NCBI GenBank assembly: GCA_051861445.1
Contig: JBHYCS010000017.1
Span: 1-64,000, forward strand
DNA: 64,000 nucleotides
Origin: Parasediminibacterium sp051861445
GTDB taxonomy: Bacteria; Bacteroidota; Bacteroidia; Chitinophagales; Chitinophagaceae
Direction: 5' to 3'
Positions within the stretch are counted from its first letter, which is position 1, and each line of letters begins with the position of its first letter. This document shows, piece by piece, positions 7,918 through 17,714 of this stretch. The notes below the pieces were generated by a model. The model saw only the letters and a program-made list of their open reading frames with translations, had not been told where the DNA came from and did no database searches. The position numbers and the translations under genes are program-made.

Positions 7918-9309
7918 TTAATTAATGGTTCCTGTTGTATCAGGTTTAGTATCATTTGCATGTTTTTTTGGTTTTTTAGGTCGGCCAAAACGAAGATTTA
8001 AACCAGCTTGCACATTTACAAATTGAGCTTTCTCTGGATGAAAAATACCAGTAATATTATCTGTTACAGCATATAATTGCAAAAAACTTGCATTTACAGA
8101 CATTCCAAAACCAATATTGTTGCCTATACCATTTGCAATACTATAACTACCTGTAAAATGTAACCATCTACCTACACTAGCATTTACAGACATGCAAATA
8201 TTGTTTTGTAAACTGTTGTTTATAAGTCTACCAGCAAAAAGAGCGTTTACACTAATTGATTTTGTAAGTTGATAACTAGCACCTGCATAGATTTTGGTAG
8301 GTAAGCTTGTTTTATATTCGTTGGTGGTTTTTACCAAATCGAAGGTATTGGTTAAGCTATCGCTTAAACTATCTAGCGAATTTTGAAAATCGTTGTTGTT
8401 GTCGAAAAAACTTTGAGCGTTAAATCCATTAAATTCAAAAGTGGTATTTGGCTTTTTGTTTTTGTAATTACTTACTTTTTCTTTCCATTGTATTGCTCCA
8501 ATATCTACAACACTAGCAGAAAGTGTAAGTTTTTGAATGGGTTTAAATTCTAAGCCAATATCAAAAGCGGTGCCTCTATTTTTTCCAAAAACGTATTTGC
8601 CTACATCTATATCATTATCACCTGTATCTATTGATGAGGTATTGAATACAATATCAGAAGTAGCTTTTATTGAATAATCGTTTTCGTTGGTAAAAATGCT
8701 GATATTGCTTTTTTCGGTTTGTGTATTTGCAATACCAGACAACAGCTTAAACCGAATGCCATAATTCAGCGTATTGTTTTTGTTATTATGTGCAAATCCC
8801 ACACCGTATTCCATGTAGGTATTGCTGTTTATATTAAAGTTTAAATTTACTTCTCTGCCCAAAAAAGCTGTATTTCCTTTCATTGCCAGCGTCATCATAT
8901 CTTTTGAAAAACTAGCAGAAATATCAGATTTTAAAGAGGCATTAAAAGATAAATAGCTTCGTTTTACTTTAAATCCAAAAGTGAGTAAATCTGTATTTAC
9001 AGATGTAGCAATGGTATTGTTTGGTTTTAATTTTGATAGCATATTATCTATCGTAAGTACCAAACTATCATCGGCTCTTTTGGCTACAACATCGGTATAA
9101 GCAAATCCATTGTTGCTATAGCCTACAGCTACATTTGAAATAATAGGTAAATTAAAATTAAACTTATTGTTGGGCATTTTTGCAGGGTTTTGATACATCG
9201 ATTGTTGAATGCCCTGCATATGGTATAACGTTAAATTACCTTGTGCTTTTGCAATATGATTGATTAATATACCAATGAAGAAAAGTGGTAAAATGTATTT
9301 AGTATTCAT
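7918..9309 (-). CDS. outer-membrane beta-barrel protein, DUF5723-like
   Basis: The 463-residue protein has a signal peptide (cleavage near IAKAQG). An early motif QSMYQNPAKMPNNKF resembles the DUF5723 family of Bacteroidota. Alternating hydrophobic/polar strands such as LTLSASVVDIGAIQWK and SISVNALFAGRLI fit an outer-membrane barrel. A basic tail (RPKKPKKH) follows the last strand. The role of the family is unknown. It is 56 bases downstream of the lipoprotein gene at 9366-11006 on the same strand, so the two are probably co-transcribed and may work together at the outer membrane. Confidence 0.75.
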   Translation of the reverse strand: MNTKYILPLFFIGILINHIAKAQGNLTLYHMQGIQQSMYQNPAKMPNNKFNFNLPIISNVAVGYSNNGFAYTDVVAKRADDSLVLTIDNMLSKLKPNNTIATSVNTDLLTFGFKVKRSYLSFNASLKSDISASFSKDMMTLAMKGNTAFLGREVNLNFNINSNTYMEYGVGFAHNNKNNTLNYGIRFKLLSGIANTQTEKSNISIFTNENDYSIKATSDIVFNTSSIDTGDNDIDVGKYVFGKNRGTAFDIGLEFKPIQKLTLSASVVDIGAIQWKEKVSNYKNKKPNTTFEFNGFNAQSFFDNNNDFQNSLDSLSDSLTNTFDLVKTTNEYKTSLPTKIYAGASYQLTKSISVNALFAGRLINNSLQNNICMSVNASVGRWLHFTGSYSIANGIGNNIGFGMSVNASFLQLYAVTDNITGIFHPEKAQFVNVQAGLNLRFGRPKKPKKHANDTKPDTTGTIN

Positions 9310-9365
9310 GATGATTTTGATTGAAGTTGAATAAATGAAACTTGATTAATTGGTAATGCAATACT

Positions 9366-11006
9366 TTATAGTTTCAGTTTTGCTTTCGCACCAATTTTTA
9401 TATCAATCAAATAATCTGAATATATTTTTACATTTTGATTACCGTTGTTTGCAGTAGCAATACCTGCCGTTGTAATAACTTTTTTAACGCGTTTTAAATT
9501 TTGAACAACAGAGGATGGAATGGTAAAATCTGATTGTGTGGCTAGTTTTGAAGTTACTTTTCCATTGACATCAACGGGTGCAGATTTTATTAATGCGTTT
9601 GTTTGTCCATCAATTACATAAATCACATTATAATTGTTATCTGTAAACGTAAGTCTAGGAGAAAGAGTTACTGGAAAGCCATTGTTAAACCAAGTTCTTA
9701 AAACGAACGATTCTACATTATCTACATCTCCAAAATCGTAATCAAAAGTATCTCTAATGAAAAAGTTACTAGCTCTACCTTCTAATGGAATGGTAATTTC
9801 TCCTGCAATTTTTAGTTTACTTGTATCGCTTACAAAGTTTTTATAAGCTGGTCTAGTTATGCTAGAAGGATTGGTTTGTGCAGAAAATTGTGGCGTAAAT
9901 GCTCTTGGTAATTTGCTTAAAAAATCGGGCAAACTCAATAAATTTCCATTGGTTGGTGGATTATTCTTAGTTAATGTAAGAACAGAATTTGCTGTTTGAC
10001 GAATATTAGCAGGTGCAGCAATTACAAAATTTTGTGGGTTAATTCCAGCTGTATTTAAAAAGAATGTTCCATTAGTAGGGCTCGTTCCTTTTACTTGTGG
10101 AATATTTACGCTAATAGGAATGCCGAAAGAATTTGCAAACGATAATTTTAATGTAGCATCATTCAACAACAATGAACCACTAAGAGGCGTTTCAAAAATA
10201 TTGATAGGAATACTATCGTTGGTAGTATTTAAAAAACTTTGTTGTTTGGCTTCGCCATAAACTAGTCTTAATGTAGGGTTTAAAATACTTCCTGTTATGG
10301 TTAATGAACCACTTAAGATAGGTGAGGCTGTTTTGGTAAATGTAATATTATAATTGGCTTCTAAATAGTTGGTGGTAGTTCCATTTTTTGTTAGGTTAAT
10401 CATCAAATTAGAAATGTCAGCTGTAATGGTTCCTCTTGCATTAGGGCCTAAACTAATGCTTCTATTTAAAGCAACTCCATTGGTAATGATTGCAGGAATG
10501 GTAATGACAACCCTAACATTATGAGAAAATTTATTGTCAACATCAATATTAAAAATTCCGTTTTTTAACGTAATAGAATCAATTTCCATCTTAATATTTG
10601 TTTGTGCAGTCAAATCAACCGATTGACTAGCAGTAATAGGAAATGATGTGCCAACAGGTACCAAAGCAAAACCTGCTGCTTCTTGTGTTGTGAGTGCAAT
10701 GGTTTGTTGCAATGGAGTAGAAGTAATACGTGGTATAAAATCCGATGCATTATACGTGTTTACTGTTCCGTTATAAATTAAATTTATTGAATTATCTGCT
10801 GCAACTTGTAAATAGCTATTGCTTGTTAAATCTATATCGTTTATCCCAACCGATCCGTTTACCAATGCTACTGCAAATTCAGGATCCCATTGATTGTCTA
10901 CCAATCTATCTAGTTTAAATAAATCTTTTTCACAGCTAATTATGCAAACATTGAAGGCTAATAAAAAGCCGATATATAAGTATAGTTTTTGCGGTGTTTT
11001 TCTCAT
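9366..11006 (-). CDS. large lipoprotein of unknown function
   Basis: The 546-residue product has a lipoprotein signal (hydrophobic stretch ending CIISCEKD, acylated Cys near 25). The rest is rich in beta-strand-forming, Asn/Thr/Ser-containing sequence and has no recognised domain. It has Ig-like or repeating beta character, for example the two PLSGSL/PILSGSL-like stretches. It precedes the barrel gene in a probable two-gene operon, which suggests a surface or periplasmic partner of that barrel. The ATG at 11004-11006 gives a good signal sequence. Confidence 0.75.
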   Translation of the reverse strand: MRKTPQKLYLYIGFLLAFNVCIISCEKDLFKLDRLVDNQWDPEFAVALVNGSVGINDIDLTSNSYLQVAADNSINLIYNGTVNTYNASDFIPRITSTPLQQTIALTTQEAAGFALVPVGTSFPITASQSVDLTAQTNIKMEIDSITLKNGIFNIDVDNKFSHNVRVVITIPAIITNGVALNRSISLGPNARGTITADISNLMINLTKNGTTTNYLEANYNITFTKTASPILSGSLTITGSILNPTLRLVYGEAKQQSFLNTTNDSIPINIFETPLSGSLLLNDATLKLSFANSFGIPISVNIPQVKGTSPTNGTFFLNTAGINPQNFVIAAPANIRQTANSVLTLTKNNPPTNGNLLSLPDFLSKLPRAFTPQFSAQTNPSSITRPAYKNFVSDTSKLKIAGEITIPLEGRASNFFIRDTFDYDFGDVDNVESFVLRTWFNNGFPVTLSPRLTFTDNNYNVIYVIDGQTNALIKSAPVDVNGKVTSKLATQSDFTIPSSVVQNLKRVKKVITTAGIATANNGNQNVKIYSDYLIDIKIGAKAKLKL

Positions 11007-11123
11007 AGGAGCAATGTTTTTTAAGGTTTGAGAAATGTGTAGCGTTGAATGTAATAATATAATTTTTACACGGAAACTTCTACTACTGTTGATAATTTAC
11101 TTGTTACAAGGTTTTTTGTATAC

Positions 11124-11174
11124 AAAAAAGCCAAACAAACAATTTGCTTTGTATGCAATACTGTTTCTTTGGCT
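11124..11174 (-). terminator. possible terminator after the DUF4293 gene
   Basis: On the minus strand AGCCAAA is paired with TTTGGCT across a 32-base interval and followed by TTTTTTG. The long loop makes it weaker than the other terminators here. It overlaps the palindrome TTTTTTGTATACAAAAAA at 11112-11129, which could add structure. Confidence 0.45.
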
Positions 11175-11198
11175 CTAATTTTAGATAAAGAATTCTTG

Positions 11199-11621
11199 TT
11201 ATCTTAATCTATCTGTGCTTTTTACAAGTTGTTCGTCTTTCCAAACACCACGTATAGCTGCAAATAAAAAGAGAGGTTGTAAAAGGGTAATTAAAGCTGT
11301 AATGGTATAATTGCCCTCTATAAATTTTTTACTTTCTAAGTAGTAAATAAAAATATTAAGCAAAGAAAGTACCAACACTGCAGCACCAACCAATATTTGC
11401 CTTTTTCTATCCTTGTATAAAAAAATAACAACCAACGATGCTACTGCAATAGCAATGGTAATAATTAAAATTGCAATACTTGTAGTAGCTGTAAGTGTTT
11501 GAAAGGTTTTAACATTGGTAGTAACATCTAATATATTTCCACTAAAAAAAGAAAAATGCAAGGTGGAAAAAGCGAAAATAGATGCTATTAAAAACCATAT
11601 TGTTTGAATTCTTTGTATCAT
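11199..11621 (-). CDS. DUF4293 family membrane protein
   Basis: The 140-residue protein has four predicted membrane helices and begins MIQRIQTIWFL, the hallmark of the DUF4293 family of Bacteroidota. The helices lie around residues 5-25, 45-68, 75-93 and 105-125. A charged tail (KDEQLVKSTDRLR) follows. The family has no known function. It lies 48 bases past the glyA stop on the same strand and may be read from the same transcript. Confidence 0.85.
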   Translation of the reverse strand: MIQRIQTIWFLIASIFAFSTLHFSFFSGNILDVTTNVKTFQTLTATTSIAILIITIAIAVASLVVIFLYKDRKRQILVGAAVLVLSLLNIFIYYLESKKFIEGNYTITALITLLQPLFLFAAIRGVWKDEQLVKSTDRLR

Positions 11622-11669
11622 AACTCTCTTATTAAAAATACGATAATGCTATTTGTTCGTTCAAACATT

Positions 11670-12950
11670 TTATCCTAATTCAGGATATAAAGCAAATTGT
11701 TCCATAAAAGCATTTACTTCTTTTCGTACAGACGAAATTGTTGCTTCATCGTCTGCATTCATTAAAACTTTATCAATAACGTTTACCACAAATTGCATGT
11801 GTTCTTCCTTCATTCCTCTTGTAGTAATTGCAGGAACACCAAAACGAATACCGCTTGTAATAAAAGCACTTTTATCGTCAAAAGGAACCATGTTTTTATT
11901 AGCTGTAATATCTGCTTTTACCAATGCTTGTTCTGCTTTTTTACCGCTAATATTTTTATTTCTTAAATCAATCAACATCAAATGATTGTCTGTTCCACCA
12001 CTAATTAAGTGATATTCTTTGGCTACAAATGCAGCAGCCATTGCTTGAGCATTTTTTTGAACTTGTTGTTGATAAATTAAAAACTCATCAGTTAAAATTT
12101 CTCCAAAAGCAATGGCTTTGGCAGCAATTACGTGTTGCAATGGACCACCTTGAATACCAGGAAATACTGCTAAATCAAGTAAGCTACTCATCATTCTTGT
12201 ATTACCTTTCGGATCTTTTTGTCCAAACGGATTTTCAAAATCTTTACCCATCATAATTACGCCACCACGAGGTCCACGTAAAGTTTTATGTGTTGTTGAA
12301 GTAACAATATGGCAATGTTCAAATGGGCTATTTAAAAGTCCTTTTGCAATTAAACCAGCAGGATGAGCAATGTCGGCCCAAACCAATGCACCAATTTCGT
12401 TGGCAACAGCCCGTATTCTTGCATAATCCCAATCTCTACTATAAGCACTAGCACCACAAATAATCATTTTAGGTTTTAGTTCTCTGGCTTTTGATTCTAA
12501 CATTTCATAATCAATTAAACCAGTTTCTTTTACTACACCATAAAAATGAGCTTCGTATAATTTACCACTATAATTTACGGCACTACCATGTGTTAAGTGG
12601 CCACCCATACTCAAATCTAATCCTAAGGTTTTATCACCTGGTTGTAATACTGCTAATGCAACAGCAGCATTTGCTTGTGCACCACTATGAGGCTGAACAT
12701 TTGCGTATTCTAGATTAAAAATTTGTTTTAGTCTATCAATTGCCAACTGTTCTGTTTGATCTACAATTTCGCAACCAGCGTAATATCTGCGTCCAGGGTA
12801 TCCTTCTGCATATTTATTGGTCATAACACCACCCATTGCTTGCATTACTTGTAAAGAAGTAAAGTTTTCACTAGCAATTAATTCAATTCCATGGCGTTGG
12901 CGTTGTAATTCTTGGTTAATTAAATCGAATACCAAATTGTCTCTTTGCAT
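11670..12950 (-). CDS. glyA: serine hydroxymethyltransferase
   Basis: The 426-residue protein is of normal length for the family. It carries IELIASENFTS near the N-terminus, KYAEGYPGRRYY at 46-57, and the PLP-binding lysine K222 in STTHKTLRGPRGG. It converts serine and tetrahydrofolate to glycine and 5,10-methylene-tetrahydrofolate in the cytoplasm, feeding one-carbon metabolism. A -7 box lies about 45 bases before the ATG. It is divergent from the nucleotidyltransferase gene at 13169. Confidence 0.97.
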   Translation of the reverse strand: MQRDNLVFDLINQELQRQRHGIELIASENFTSLQVMQAMGGVMTNKYAEGYPGRRYYAGCEIVDQTEQLAIDRLKQIFNLEYANVQPHSGAQANAAVALAVLQPGDKTLGLDLSMGGHLTHGSAVNYSGKLYEAHFYGVVKETGLIDYEMLESKARELKPKMIICGASAYSRDWDYARIRAVANEIGALVWADIAHPAGLIAKGLLNSPFEHCHIVTSTTHKTLRGPRGGVIMMGKDFENPFGQKDPKGNTRMMSSLLDLAVFPGIQGGPLQHVIAAKAIAFGEILTDEFLIYQQQVQKNAQAMAAAFVAKEYHLISGGTDNHLMLIDLRNKNISGKKAEQALVKADITANKNMVPFDDKSAFITSGIRFGVPAITTRGMKEEHMQFVVNVIDKVLMNADDEATISSVRKEVNAFMEQFALYPELG

Positions 12951-12994
12951 GATTTATTGATTGAAGTAAATGAAGATATATGAAAATTGAGGTG

Positions 12995-13002
12995 CAAAAA
13001 TA
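12995..13002 (-). promoter_or_regulatory. Bacteroidota-type -7 box for glyA
   Basis: The minus strand reads TATTTTTG, an exact TAnnTTTG match, about 45 bases upstream of the glyA ATG and in the correct orientation. No well-spaced -33 TTG was found. Confidence 0.5.
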
Positions 13003-13168
13003 GCTTTTACGAGTGTAGAAAACTGCAACTGTTTAAAAAGTTTAAAAAGCCATTCATAAACGAAAACTTGGTTAAAAAAAAGATTTTCCTATTTTCACAC
13101 TCACATACATGTAAAAATTTAATGTGATGGGTAGGTTTTGAGGAAAATGTATGCTAAATACCCCCTAA

Positions 13169-14161
13169 ATGAAAGCAATTATTCCAGTAGCAGGTGCAGG
13201 TGCAAAATTAAGACCACATACTTATACGCAACCAAAGGCCTTAATACCAATAGCAGGCAAAACAATTTTAAGTTATATAGTAGACCAGTTAAATGAGGCT
13301 GGTATTAACGATTTTATTTTTATTGTAGGTTATTTGGGCGAAAAAATTGAGGAATATGTGAAAGCTACATATCCACATTTAACTACTCATTTTGTGTACC
13401 AAAATGAGCGACAAGGAACAGGACATGCTGTAGAGCTAACTAGAGAAATAGTAGGAGAAGATGAAGTGTTTGTTGCCTTAGGAGATACAATGTGTGAATA
13501 TGATATAAAAGAGGTAATGGAAAGTCCCTATAGCATGTTGGGAATTAAAAAAGTGGACAATCCAAGATTTTTTGGCGTTGCTACAATAAATGAAGATGGT
13601 TTTATTGAACAATTGGTAGAAAAACCTGCTATTCCTAAAAGTAATATGGCATTGGTTGGATTATACAAAATAAAAGAAAGCCAATTTTTGTATGAATGTT
13701 TAAGCCAACTACTAAAAGAGCGTACTGATAATACTACTGAATACAATTTAACAGATGCATTAGATTGTATGATAAAACGTGGTGCAAAGTTCAAGTCGTT
13801 TAAAGTAAAAACTTGGTACGACTGTGGTAAGAAAGAAACTTTGTTAGAAAGCAATGCAACATTGCTAAAAAAGTCTGGTGGAAATATTCAAGGTACGCAT
13901 GATTTTGAAGATACCATTATTATTCCACCTGTAAGCATTGCACCTGGATGCAATATATCTAAATCAATCATTGGTCCTCATGTTGCAATAGGTGCAAATA
14001 CAACTATACAACAATCGATTATTAGAGAAAGTATTATTGGTTCATACACTACATTGTATGAGGTGGTAATTGATAATTCATTAATTGGCAGTGATGCTTC
14101 TGTAAAAGGCTTAAGCCGTAGTTTAAATATTGGCGATAATACAGAAATTGATTTTGGATAA
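13169..14161 (+). CDS. sugar-phosphate nucleotidyltransferase with C-terminal beta-helix
   Basis: The 330-residue protein begins with a nucleotidyltransferase signature (PVAGAGAKLRPHTYTQPKAL) and has a LGDTMCEYD metal-binding strand near 105. A left-handed beta-helix of hexapeptide type fills about residues 245-325 (isoleucine-rich SIIGPHV, SIIGSYT, SLIGSDA). Such enzymes make NDP-sugars, for example dTDP-glucose or GDP-mannose, for cell-surface glycans; the particular sugar is not clear. No other sugar-nucleotide gene is nearby. The NMO-like gene follows 90 bases later on the same strand. Confidence 0.87.
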   Translation: MKAIIPVAGAGAKLRPHTYTQPKALIPIAGKTILSYIVDQLNEAGINDFIFIVGYLGEKIEEYVKATYPHLTTHFVYQNERQGTGHAVELTREIVGEDEVFVALGDTMCEYDIKEVMESPYSMLGIKKVDNPRFFGVATINEDGFIEQLVEKPAIPKSNMALVGLYKIKESQFLYECLSQLLKERTDNTTEYNLTDALDCMIKRGAKFKSFKVKTWYDCGKKETLLESNATLLKKSGGNIQGTHDFEDTIIIPPVSIAPGCNISKSIIGPHVAIGANTTIQQSIIRESIIGSYTTLYEVVIDNSLIGSDASVKGLSRSLNIGDNTEIDFG

Positions 14162-14251
14162 ATAATAGATAAGTAAGAAAGTTTTCTATCAAAGACAATT
14201 TTTGAGAGAATGGCAGTTAGAATATTATATTTATTCGTATAAACTTGCCCT

Positions 14252-15208
14252 ATGGAAATTAGTAACTATCAAAACCCCATCACTCAACTTTTTAATATTC
14301 AAAAACCAATTATTCAAGCAGGTATGATTTGGGTAAGTGGTTGGCGTTTGGCTAATGCAATAAGCAATGCTGGTGCATTAGGAATTATTGGTGCAGGAAG
14401 CATGTATCCTGATGTTTTAAAATTGCATTTGCAACGTTGTAAAGCAGCTACACAAAAACCTTTTGCTGTTAATTTGCCTCTTTTGTATCCATCTATTCAT
14501 GAACATATTGCAAGTATTATTGAAGCACAAGTACCCATTGTATTTACTAGTGCAGGTAATCCTAAAACCTATACCAAAATATTTCAGCAAGCTGGTATTA
14601 AAGTAGTACATGTAGTAAGTAGTAGCACTTTTGCAAAAAAAGCAGAAGATGCTGGTTGTGATGCTGTAGTAGCAGAAGGTTTTGAAGCAGGTGGGCATAA
14701 TGGTAGAGACGAAACTACTTCTATGGTATTAATTCCTGCCGTAAAAGCTGCGGTACAAATTCCAGTAATTGCTGCTGGTGGAATTGCAACAGGTAAACAA
14801 ATGTTGGCCGCTATGGTATTAGGAGCAGATGCTGTTCAAATAGGAAGCAGATTTGTTTGTGCAGAAGAATCCTCTGCTCACATACGATTTAAACAAGCTA
14901 TTATAGATGCTAAGGAAGGAGATACCTTATTAAGTATGAAAAAAACGGTGCCTGTTCGATTGTTGAAAAATGATTTTTTTAAAAAAATTCATGAAGCAGA
15001 GTTGGCGGGTGCAACAGCTGAAGAATTGCAGACCATTTTAGGAAGAGGAAGAGCTAAACAAGGAATGTTTGAGGGTGATTTGGAAAATGGAGAATTAGAA
15101 ATTGGTCAAGTAAGTGCTTTGATTAATGCCATAAAACCTGCTGCTGATATTGTATCAGAAATTTGGGATGAATTTAATGTTGTAAAAAACAATCTACATC
15201 AATTGTAA
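14252..15208 (+). CDS. FMN-dependent nitronate monooxygenase / FabK-like oxidoreductase
   Basis: The 318-residue TIM-barrel protein has the family motif GFEAGGHNGRDE near 145-156, AAGGIATGKQM near 176 and ADAVQIGSRF near 190-200; all contact FMN phosphate in this fold. The GGH histidine is the catalytic base in nitronate monooxygenases, which oxidise alkyl nitronates. FabK-type enoyl-ACP reductases share the same fold and motifs, so the reaction cannot be decided here. A strong terminator follows. Confidence 0.82.
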   Translation: MEISNYQNPITQLFNIQKPIIQAGMIWVSGWRLANAISNAGALGIIGAGSMYPDVLKLHLQRCKAATQKPFAVNLPLLYPSIHEHIASIIEAQVPIVFTSAGNPKTYTKIFQQAGIKVVHVVSSSTFAKKAEDAGCDAVVAEGFEAGGHNGRDETTSMVLIPAVKAAVQIPVIAAGGIATGKQMLAAMVLGADAVQIGSRFVCAEESSAHIRFKQAIIDAKEGDTLLSMKKTVPVRLLKNDFFKKIHEAELAGATAEELQTILGRGRAKQGMFEGDLENGELEIGQVSALINAIKPAADIVSEIWDEFNVVKNNLHQL

Positions 15209-15223
15209 TCTCCTTTATAAAAT

Positions 15224-15254
15224 AAAAAGCCTGCTAAAACTTGCAGGCTTTTTT
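15224..15254. terminator. terminator between NMO-like and ABC permease genes
   Basis: A perfect 10-bp stem AAAAGCCTGC / GCAGGCTTTT with an 8-base loop and flanking A and T runs lies between two convergent stop codons. It can serve both strands. Confidence 0.88.
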
Positions 15255-15279
15255 ATGAAATTGAAGTTTTTAAGATGTT

Positions 15280-16605
15280 TTAGTTTTTTCTAAATGCCCA
15301 TTTCCACATTTCTTTCCAAGTTACCTTTTTACCATACATTAAAATACCTACTCTGTAAATTTTACCACTTAACCATGTGGTGCAAATGAATCCACCAATT
15401 AATAACAACATGCTTAAACCCAACTCCCAATAAGGAACAGTATTTGGTACTCCAAAAGGTATACGTGCCATCATTACAATAGGAGAAGTTAGTGGAAATA
15501 AACTACCAAAAACTGCTAAGCCACTTGTTGGGTCGTTTACAGCTTTGGTCATAATTACAATAGCAAAAATAATAGGCATTGTAACAGGTAATAACAAGCT
15601 TTGTGCATCTTGAGGGTCTTCATTTACAGCACTACCAACAGCTGCAAAAAGAGATGAATACAATAAATAGCCACCCAAAAAATAAAATATAAAACAAGCA
15701 GCAATTAAAGGAAAATTAACATCGCTTAAGCCGTTCATAAAGCTATTCATAGCACCACTACTTTTTACGGCTTGTACTGCTTGTGTTGTACCTGGTTGAA
15801 TCATTTCTGTCGTTTCATTCATGCCAGGAATTAACATTGGTAATAAAATTCGTAAGAAAACAGTTAACAAAATCCAGATTAAAAATTGTACTAAACCTAC
15901 TGCACCTATTCCTGTAATTTTACCCATCATTAGTTGAAAAGGTTTTACACTACTAATAATTACTTCGGCAATACGGTTGGTTTTTTCTTCCATCACTCCA
16001 CGCATTACCATTGATCCGTAAATAAATAAAATAATGTAAATTAAAAATCCCGATGCATAACCTACACCAAAACTAATTCCTGCTTTAGCATCGCCTTCAA
16101 CTTTTCCTTCTAAGGTTGCAAAGTTTACTTTATTGCCTTTTTGTAAGCTATCTAATTTGGTTTTGGTAATGTTTAAAGAACTCATTAAACGTTGTTCTTC
16201 TAGTGCATTATTAATGCGTCGTTCAATTTTTTCTCTTGTAAGTAAACCTATCGTTTTGCCAGAAACAATAGATAAATCTTTTACATTTTCTATTTTAAAA
16301 CTATCTGGTACAAATACAAAACCATTGTATTTTTTTTCTTTTAGTTTTTGGCGAAGTGTAGCTTCTGTTTCGCCTTTTACAAATTCAAATTTTAAATCGT
16401 CTTTGCTTTCTATTTTTCCTCCAAAAACATTGGCATTATCAGCAATAGCAATTACAAAATTATCGGACGATTTTACGGAGAAATAAATGATAGCTCCATA
16501 AATTCCGAAAATTATTAGTGGTAATAAAATAGTTGTTAATAAGAAGGTTTTCTTTTGCACTCGGCTTAAAAATTCACGCCTTGCAACAATCCAAATTTTA
16601 TTCAT
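15280..16605 (-). CDS. ABC-2 type transporter permease (NatB-like)
   Basis: The 441-residue protein has one membrane helix near residues 20-42 (TTILLPLIIFGIYGAIIYF) and a large extracytoplasmic segment to about 175. At least five more helices then fill the C-terminal half. This is the ABC-2/NatB arrangement. It starts 23 bases downstream of the ATPase gene on the same strand, so the two form one exporter. The substrate (sodium, a drug or a lipid) cannot be told from sequence. Confidence 0.88.
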   Translation of the reverse strand: MNKIWIVARREFLSRVQKKTFLLTTILLPLIIFGIYGAIIYFSVKSSDNFVIAIADNANVFGGKIESKDDLKFEFVKGETEATLRQKLKEKKYNGFVFVPDSFKIENVKDLSIVSGKTIGLLTREKIERRINNALEEQRLMSSLNITKTKLDSLQKGNKVNFATLEGKVEGDAKAGISFGVGYASGFLIYIILFIYGSMVMRGVMEEKTNRIAEVIISSVKPFQLMMGKITGIGAVGLVQFLIWILLTVFLRILLPMLIPGMNETTEMIQPGTTQAVQAVKSSGAMNSFMNGLSDVNFPLIAACFIFYFLGGYLLYSSLFAAVGSAVNEDPQDAQSLLLPVTMPIIFAIVIMTKAVNDPTSGLAVFGSLFPLTSPIVMMARIPFGVPNTVPYWELGLSMLLLIGGFICTTWLSGKIYRVGILMYGKKVTWKEMWKWAFRKN

Positions 16606-16628
16606 AAAATGTATTTGTAATGGTTTAA

Positions 16629-17564
16629 TTAATTCACTGTTTGAAAAGCTCTGGTAACCGATTTTGTACCTTCTACCAAATCGATAAAAATATCATTGAG
16701 TGATGGCAGAATTTCATTGAACGACTCTATCGTTTCATTGTTTTGGATAAAGTGTTGCAGCACATCGTTACTTCTAAAACCTTCATTAATTTTTACAGTT
16801 AGTTTATTTTCTTTTTCTTCCAAAATAGAAAATGCGTTGCTTAATGTGTGGCTTGTTTTTTCTGCTAGTTGAATGCTGAATTTGTTTTCTTTAAATTGTT
16901 GTTTTACACTTTGTACAGTGCCGTCTAAAATTTTCTGTCCAAGATTTACCAATACAATATGCTTACAAATTTCTTCTACTTGTTCCATTCTGTGTGTACT
17001 AAAAATTACAGTACAACCTCTTTGTGCTAAGCCGTAAATTTCATCTTTAATTAAATTGGCATTTACTGGGTCTAAACCACTAAATGGCTCATCTAAAATA
17101 ATCAGCTTAGGTTCGTGTAAAACGGTGGTAACAAATTGTAATTTTTGGCTCATTCCTTTACTTAAATCTTCTACTTTTTTATTCCACCAACTTTCCATTT
17201 CTAACTTCTGAAACCAAAATTTTATTTTTTGCATGGCTTCACTTTTGCTCAAACCTTTTAATTGAGCCAAGTACAAAGCTTGTTCGCCAATTTTCATTTT
17301 TTTATACAAGCCTCTTTCTTCAGGCATGTATCCAATTTTAATGATGTCTTCAAGCGGATTGAATTTTTTTCCATCAAAAATAATTTCGCCACTATCTGGG
17401 TAAAATATACCCGTAATCATTCTCAGTAAAGTCGTTTTTCCTGCACCATTTGGTCCTAATAAACCAAAAATGCTTCCTTGTTCTATGGTAAAACTAATGT
17501 CGTCTACTGCCTTTTGTGTGGCATAATGCTTTTTTAGGTGATGTAGTTCTAAAATTGAAGACAT
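16629..17564 (-). CDS. ABC transporter ATP-binding protein (NatA-like)
   Basis: The 311-residue ATPase has Walker A GPNGAGKTT, signature LSKGMSQK, Walker B LIILDEPFSGLDP and an H-loop STHRM. The C-terminal ~90 residues match the DUF4162-type extension common in NatA-like exporters. It is the first gene of a two-gene unit with the permease 23 bases downstream, which it drives by ATP hydrolysis at the inner membrane. Confidence 0.92.
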   Translation of the reverse strand: MSSILELHHLKKHYATQKAVDDISFTIEQGSIFGLLGPNGAGKTTLLRMITGIFYPDSGEIIFDGKKFNPLEDIIKIGYMPEERGLYKKMKIGEQALYLAQLKGLSKSEAMQKIKFWFQKLEMESWWNKKVEDLSKGMSQKLQFVTTVLHEPKLIILDEPFSGLDPVNANLIKDEIYGLAQRGCTVIFSTHRMEQVEEICKHIVLVNLGQKILDGTVQSVKQQFKENKFSIQLAEKTSHTLSNAFSILEEKENKLTVKINEGFRSNDVLQHFIQNNETIESFNEILPSLNDIFIDLVEGTKSVTRAFQTVN

Positions 17565-17714
17565 ATTTTTTATTTTATATGAACGAATATAGGCTTAAAA
17601 CGTAGAAACTGAGTGCCTTTCTCTACCGTTTGCACCATAAGTATTCATGTTTACAGAAATATTACATAGGCTAATCCTTTTTTCCACAGATATTGCAAAC
17701 TGAAATTGAAAAAA

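Noticed and set aside
11112..11129. 18-bp palindrome TTTTTTGTATACAAAAAA
   Set aside because: Could be an operator, but it adjoins a probable terminator and consists mostly of A and T runs, so chance or terminator structure is more likely.
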